The notes under the pieces: generated by a model
Database searches by the model: none
Told to the model about the DNA's origin: nothing
The model's input: the letters and a program-made list of their open reading frames with translations, nothing else
Assembly: GCA_030633185.1 (NCBI GenBank)
Contig: DAOVTG010000095.1
Span: forward strand, 1 to 8,832
Origin: Deltaproteobacteria bacterium
GTDB lineage: Bacteria > Desulfobacterota > Anaeroferrophillalia > Anaeroferrophillales > Tharpellaceae
Length of the DNA: 8,832 nt
Direction of reading: 5' to 3'
Shown: positions 5,557 through 8,832 of the stretch, one piece after another
How positions within the stretch are numbered: the first letter of the stretch is position 1
Layout of the letters: the number at the start of each line of letters is the position of its first letter
Program-made: the position numbers and the translations under genes

Positions 5557-7194
5557 TCATTTATAAGGCAAAAAAATGTATTGCCGCAAGATGCCGGGCT
5601 CCGTACTTTCAACTTCAAATCGGCCATTGTGGGCCCGGATGATTCGTTCTACCATTGCCAGGCCAAGGCCGGTGCCGTGGGTTTTGGTGGTGAACCAGGG
5701 CTCGATAATTTTTTTAATCTCTATCTTTGGAATTTCAAGTCCGCCATTTTCAAAGATTAATTCAAGTTCTTGATTGTTTTTTTGCAATGTGATTTTGAGA
5801 AATCCGCCTTCAGGTTGGGCTTCGAGGGCATTTTTAGAGAGGTTTTCCAGGGCCTGGCCGAGGAGGTCGGCGTCAGCCGGGATGAATCTGTCTAATGTTG
5901 ATAATTTATTCTCCATGGAGATTTCAATGGCCAACGTATCAGCTTTTGTCTGATAAAGGGCTATAATATCAGTGATTAAGTTGCAGATATCCAGGGCGTT
6001 ACGTTCAGGATTAAGGGGTTGGGCAAAGCGGCGTAGATCGCCGACAATGCTGTCGGCCCGGCCGACGGCATTGCGCATAGCACTTACCAATGGGTCATAT
6101 TCTGACTTTAAACCACTCTCCTCAATCTCTAAGCGCTGGAGACCGAGACTGATAGCATTTAAGGGGTTGCGGATCTCATGCGCCAGGGCCGCCGCAGCTC
6201 TTCCTAATGCCGCATCTTCACGTTCGTGGGCGAGGCGTTGTTCATAGCGGCGGACATTTAATAAAGAGGCCAGTTGATAACGGTAGAGGAGCCAGGAGCA
6301 AAAACATCCAAGTCCGCCTAAAAGCAGGGCGAAAAGGAAAAAATCTCGCCAAAGACCCTGTTTTCTGGCAACCAGAAAATTTGATTTGAAACCGGCCGTC
6401 AGGGTCTGTCCGTTCATCGGCAGCCGGGCCTCAACTATCATTCCGCGATCTGTGATAATCTCTTTTAAAAGTTGAGGCGGAGACGTGGGGGGGAGCTTTG
6501 CGGGTTCGAGACGAACGTAGTTTATTCCCGGTACCCGGCTTAGGGTTGCAAGCAGTTGTTCGATGCCGACCTGTTTTTGCAGGGATTCGAGTCGTTGAGC
6601 TCCGAAAGCGAGCCACATATTACCCTCTCCTTCCTGTCGCGGATAATTAAGGGTGAAAATATGGCCTTCAATATTATGCGTAAAGCGGATCTGGTTGTCG
6701 TTTTTTTGCAAAGAGATAGTGCTATAGTCGTTTTGCCATTGCGGCGGCCCACTGACCCTTGTCTGACCATCATCAATCGTAATTCCGTTAAGACCGGACT
6801 CTAAAGCCAGAGCCGTCAATTCAGCTTCGGTGAAAGGTTCGATCGCAGCTAAATAGTCGATAAAGCGGGCTGAATTGAGCATGAACGTACGGGCTACCGT
6901 TTTGATTACGGCGGCAGCGGCGATGGCGTTATCAGCGTTAAGTTGAATTACCTGGGCCAGAAGTTGAGTGTGTTCTCGGGTGTGGCGATAGAAGGAGCGC
7001 TGTTCACGGTCGGCCTGCCAGAAGAAATAGAGCAAAACGGCCAGGATGAGGGCTCCAAAGAGCAAGAGGTTGGCCAGCCATAAAGGCAGTTTGCGTTTTT
7101 CAGCCGTTGAGGCTGCCAAGGGGTTTTTCTCTCTCTTTTCAGTTTTACTGATCGAAGAGGAAAACTGCAGCTCGTGATTTTGTTTAGTGTCCAC
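5557..7194 (-). CDS. Membrane-bound sensor histidine kinase partnered with the adjacent NtrC-type regulator
   Basis: The protein has about 545 residues. TM1 is at ~37-59 ('LPLWLANLLLFGALILAVLL'). A periplasmic sensor region of ~220 residues follows, of a type I do not recognise. TM2 is at ~281-304 and a short linker leads to HisKA with the phosphorylated His339 in 'ALAHEIRNPLN'. The ATPase domain has an N box 'NLSKNALEA' (451-459), an F box 'IIEPWFTTK' (496-504) and a G2 box 'HGTGLGLA' (506-513). The G1 box is unusual: 'ENGGLEIP' replaces the usual DxGxG. It should autophosphorylate and pass phosphate to Asp51 of the regulator. All candidate starts are GTG. I chose 7192-7194 because AGGTGG lies 5 nt upstream and the overlap with the previous gene is then only 11 nt; GTG at 7243-7245 would add 17 residues and lacks a ribosome site. 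The family is certain; the signal is unknown. Confidence 0.93.
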   Translation of the reverse strand: MDTKQNHELQFSSSISKTEKREKNPLAASTAEKRKLPLWLANLLLFGALILAVLLYFFWQADREQRSFYRHTREHTQLLAQVIQLNADNAIAAAAVIKTVARTFMLNSARFIDYLAAIEPFTEAELTALALESGLNGITIDDGQTRVSGPPQWQNDYSTISLQKNDNQIRFTHNIEGHIFTLNYPRQEGEGNMWLAFGAQRLESLQKQVGIEQLLATLSRVPGINYVRLEPAKLPPTSPPQLLKEIITDRGMIVEARLPMNGQTLTAGFKSNFLVARKQGLWRDFFLFALLLGGLGCFCSWLLYRYQLASLLNVRRYEQRLAHEREDAALGRAAAALAHEIRNPLNAISLGLQRLEIEESGLKSEYDPLVSAMRNAVGRADSIVGDLRRFAQPLNPERNALDICNLITDIIALYQTKADTLAIEISMENKLSTLDRFIPADADLLGQALENLSKNALEAQPEGGFLKITLQKNNQELELIFENGGLEIPKIEIKKIIEPWFTTKTHGTGLGLAMVERIIRAHNGRFEVESTEPGILRQYIFLPYK

Positions 7195-7612
7195 TATGGC
7201 CACCTTTTCCGCCGCCACCGCCACCGGAACGTCGGCTGCGGCCACTTAAACGTGAACGTACCCCGGTCGGGTCAGAGCCCCGGCCGTATGAAATTCGCAC
7301 CGGTTTAGATGGGTTGTCGTTTTGTTGCCAAATTCGGATAAAATCACCCTCTTTGAGGCGTGGCGGTAACTCTTGGTGAGGAACTTCCAGGTCTATGGTG
7401 GTTGGTGAGATCTTTGTGGAGGTTGGGCCTTTGTCCGCTTGCGAGTCCGTGATAACGGTCAGGTGGACTTTACCGTCAAGCTCAACCATAGTGCTGATGC
7501 GGCCGGTTACCAGTTCCCAGGCTCGGGCTTGATGGGGGCAGCCAGCATCAAGGGAAAAGAGCATGCAGGCCCCGATGAGGCTTAATATGAGTATGTTAAA
7601 CGACCTTGCCAT
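7184..7612 (-). CDS. Small exported protein with a basic, glycine/histidine-rich C-terminal tail
   Basis: I do not recognise a named family for this 142-residue protein. Residues 1-31 look like a signal peptide: hydrophobic 'FNILILSLIGACMLFSL', then a possible signal peptidase I site after Ala31 (ARA|WE). An alternative lipobox reading at Cys16 (IGAC) is less likely because the hydrophobic stretch continues past it. Residues ~32-108 look like a small beta-rich, OB-like domain ('VTGRISTMVELDGKVHLTVI', then 'LKEGDFIRIW'). The last 34 residues (109-142) are low-complexity and basic: seven Arg, six consecutive Gly, then KGGHSGH. The tail could bind metal, polyanion or cell wall; this is inference. 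The ATG overlaps the end of the upstream barrel gene by 31 nt and has no clear ribosome site, suggesting translational coupling. Its end overlaps the kinase start. Confidence 0.78.
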   Translation of the reverse strand: MARSFNILILSLIGACMLFSLDAGCPHQARAWELVTGRISTMVELDGKVHLTVITDSQADKGPTSTKISPTTIDLEVPHQELPPRLKEGDFIRIWQQNDNPSKPVRISYGRGSDPTGVRSRLSGRSRRSGGGGGGKGGHSGH

Positions 7613-8640
7613 AAATTGTGCCGATAGTCATCTTCGTTGATGACTGAATCTCTTTTGCTCCAGTCCCAGGTTCCGGAAATAGTCCAGCTCCCTCGGTGCC
7701 AGGCAGCAATAATTTTTGCGGTGTAGATTTTTTCCGTGCGTTCTTTTTTTTTGTAATCATATTTATAGGGGAGCCGTTCTCCGCTTAAGGCCCAGATAAA
7801 TTCCAGGGTTGCGGTCGGGTGCCAGTTAAGATTTACGCCGAGACCGTACGCTGAACGCTTTTCCGCATCAATTGAGGAGTGACGGTGGCGCCAGAAAAGT
7901 TCACTGCCGCCATCCAGGTAAGGGGCAAAAGCATAATAGGCTTTTAGAGCAGTTGCGAACAGCTGATCACTGCGATCTCCGCTGTTATGGTATTGCGGTT
8001 GTTTGTTGTTGTGCGGGGCATGAGGGTGTTGTTGGTTTTCCGGTCGTCCATTACCTTTACCGGCATCGTTGTTAACAGAGTCGCTGCAATTTTCTCCATG
8101 GTTTCCGCTGCTGACCGTCCGGCAATAATCTTCAAAGCTTAAATTTGTTTCAAATTCCAAGTGGAGGCGGGAACCGGCAAACCAGACCAGGCGAGAGCCG
8201 AGGCTTAAATTGTCGAACTCGTTATCATCGACCAAGGGGTTGCGATAGGCGGTGAGATCACCGGAAAACTCGAGTCTACAGGATAATTCGGGCAGTTGGG
8301 TTGAGGTTATCACTCCTCCACCAAGCTGCCAGTTATCGTCAAGCCCGTCATAGAGTTGATAGCCAGCGAAACTTAACAGAGTGATTGAGGTGGTCGGGTA
8401 GTTCGGCAGGGGCCAAGTTTGCCACATATCGACTTCAGTTTCAGTAAAAGCCGCCCCCTCAGAGCCTTTTTCCAGGCGTGGATTGTCATCATAGCCACTG
8501 CTGACACTGATTTCAAGATCCAGCGCGAAGGCGCTGGCGGCTGCAGAAAACATAAACAGGCAGGTGAAGCTCAAAAGAAGCAACCCGTACCAATTCCACT
8601 TTTCAGATTGGTAACTGCTCAGCGACAGAGTATTTAGCAT
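7582..8640 (-). CDS. Probable outer-membrane beta-barrel protein with a His-rich loop
   Basis: This 352-residue protein has a signal peptide: a long polar n-region, hydrophobic ~19-35, and a likely cut after 'ASAFA' (residue 39). The mature part starts 'LDLEISVSSGYDDNPRLEKG', a pattern common in outer-membrane barrels. It continues as alternating aromatic/polar strands such as 'SCRLEFSGDLTAYRN', 'SRLHLEFETNLSFEDY' and 'GSWTISGTWDWSKRD', and ends in an aromatic residue (…RLTYSY), as expected for a BAM-inserted barrel. A hydrophilic loop at ~173-226 is rich in Asn, Gln, Gly and His (His181, 205, 207, 210, 218) and is flanked by Cys173 and Cys185. The loop may be surface-exposed and could bind metal, which is inference. 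No named family was recognised. It is the first gene of the - strand run, overlapping the next one by 31 nt. No good ribosome site precedes the ATG, so a slightly later start is possible. Confidence 0.8.
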   Translation of the reverse strand: MLNTLSLSSYQSEKWNWYGLLLLSFTCLFMFSAAASAFALDLEISVSSGYDDNPRLEKGSEGAAFTETEVDMWQTWPLPNYPTTSITLLSFAGYQLYDGLDDNWQLGGGVITSTQLPELSCRLEFSGDLTAYRNPLVDDNEFDNLSLGSRLVWFAGSRLHLEFETNLSFEDYCRTVSSGNHGENCSDSVNNDAGKGNGRPENQQHPHAPHNNKQPQYHNSGDRSDQLFATALKAYYAFAPYLDGGSELFWRHRHSSIDAEKRSAYGLGVNLNWHPTATLEFIWALSGERLPYKYDYKKKERTEKIYTAKIIAAWHRGSWTISGTWDWSKRDSVINEDDYRHNLWQGRLTYSY

Positions 8641-8667
8641 TTTAAAGTGTAAATATTCGGCTACCTA

Positions 8668-8694
8668 CCTATAGAAAATTGTAAATAGTGTGAA
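8668..8694 (-). promoter_or_regulatory. Candidate promoter upstream of the barrel gene
   Basis: On the - strand, TTCACA (8694-8689) and TATAGG (8673-8668) are separated by 15 nt, shortly upstream of the barrel ATG at 8640. The match is moderate and the spacing is short for sigma70. A short GTAG tandem follows it. No sigma54-type GG/GC element was seen in this region, although the operon encodes a sigma54 activator. Confidence 0.25.
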
Positions 8695-8698
8695 CTTT

Positions 8699-8832
8699 GA
8701 TGCCCTCGTAAAAAGTCACGGGATGGCTAAGTAAAAATTTCGATATACAAGATGTTGTGGTTTTTCAGGCGCGAGACCATACATGTAGTATGTCGAGTGC
8801 CTGAAAAACCACAACAGCGCAGTAGATCGGAC
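8699..8832. mobile_element. Left part of a MITE-like palindromic element, cut by the window end
   Basis: The stretch starts GATGCCCTCGTAAAAAGTC, leads into an AT-rich segment and then into a long perfect stem-loop (8753-8816). Beyond the stem, TAGATCGGAC near the window edge is a diverged inverted counterpart of the TTTCGATATA that precedes it. I recall similar TCGTAAAAAGTC-type ends as dispersed repeats in deltaproteobacterial genomes, but could not verify this. No coding sequence was found in it. The right end lies outside the window. Confidence 0.45.
8753..8816. repeat. Long stem-loop: perfect 18-bp inverted repeat with nested inner hairpin
   Basis: The arms TGTTGTGGTTTTTCAGGC (8753-8770) and GCCTGAAAAACCACAACA (8799-8816) are exact inverted copies. 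The 28-nt interior contains a second dyad, CATAC / GTATG around ATGTA (8783-8787), extended by GAC / GTC with one bulged base. No T-run follows on either side, so it does not read as a terminator of a neighbouring gene. Confidence 0.9.

Noticed and set aside
5485..5760. + strand 91-codon frame covering the kinase 3' end and the repeat
   Set aside because: It is mostly antisense to the HATPase domain, starts inside the inverted repeat and has no plausible ribosome site.
7566..7600. Lipoprotein signal (IGAC, Cys16) in the small exported protein
   Set aside because: The hydrophobic stretch continues beyond the Cys (MLFSL), and an ARA|W signal peptidase I site fits better.
8419..8637. + strand 72-codon frame opposite the barrel protein's N-terminus
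   Set aside because: It is the complement of the signal peptide and first strands, with no recognizable domain.
8753..8816. Stem-loop as an intrinsic terminator of a gene entering from the right
   Set aside because: No T-tract follows on either strand, and the palindrome extends into flanking repeat-like sequence.
1..8832. CRISPR array, tRNA or rRNA gene, transposase gene
   Set aside because: No regularly spaced direct repeats, no tRNA-like cloverleaf or CCA end, and no transposase motif were seen on either strand.

Overview
The window looks like chromosomal DNA of moderate GC content from a Gram-negative bacterium. A deltaproteobacterium (Desulfobacterota, for example a desulfuromonad or desulfobulb) is my best guess. 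This rests on the FeoA/FeoB pair, an outer-membrane barrel gene beside an NtrC-class two-component system, and the style of the short palindromic repeats. No taxonomic marker gene is present.

Layout on the + strand: the last 36 codons of feoA (to 113) run with no gap into a complete feoB (114-2288), which encodes the ferrous iron transporter. A 220-bp spacer follows. It holds an AT-rich hairpin just after feoB and, further on, a likely vapBC control region. Next comes a type II toxin-antitoxin pair, vapB (2509-2706) and vapC (2711-3067), with all four PIN catalytic acids intact.

The rest is on the - strand and reads from right to left. It runs: outer-membrane beta-barrel-like protein (8640-7582), small exported protein with a Gly/Arg/His tail (7612-7184), membrane histidine kinase (about 7194-5557), sigma54-activating response regulator (5364-4033), PHP-family phosphoesterase (4017-3073). 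The first three genes overlap at their ends, which suggests translational coupling. The kinase and regulator are separated by 192 bp. That gap contains an 84-bp inverted repeat with a good sigma70-type promoter for the regulator inside it. The run ends at an intrinsic terminator that lies inside the 3' coding end of the convergent vapC gene, only 5 bp separating the two stop codons.

Inferred joint role: the two envelope proteins, one with a His-rich loop and the other with a Gly-His tail, are made together with a kinase that has a large periplasmic domain and with its NtrC-type partner. This looks like an envelope-sensing module that controls sigma54 promoters elsewhere. Metal sensing is a possibility but is not shown. 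No sigma54 promoter was recognised in the window. The last ~130 bases hold one side of a second palindromic, MITE-like element with a perfect 18-bp stem; it is cut by the window edge.
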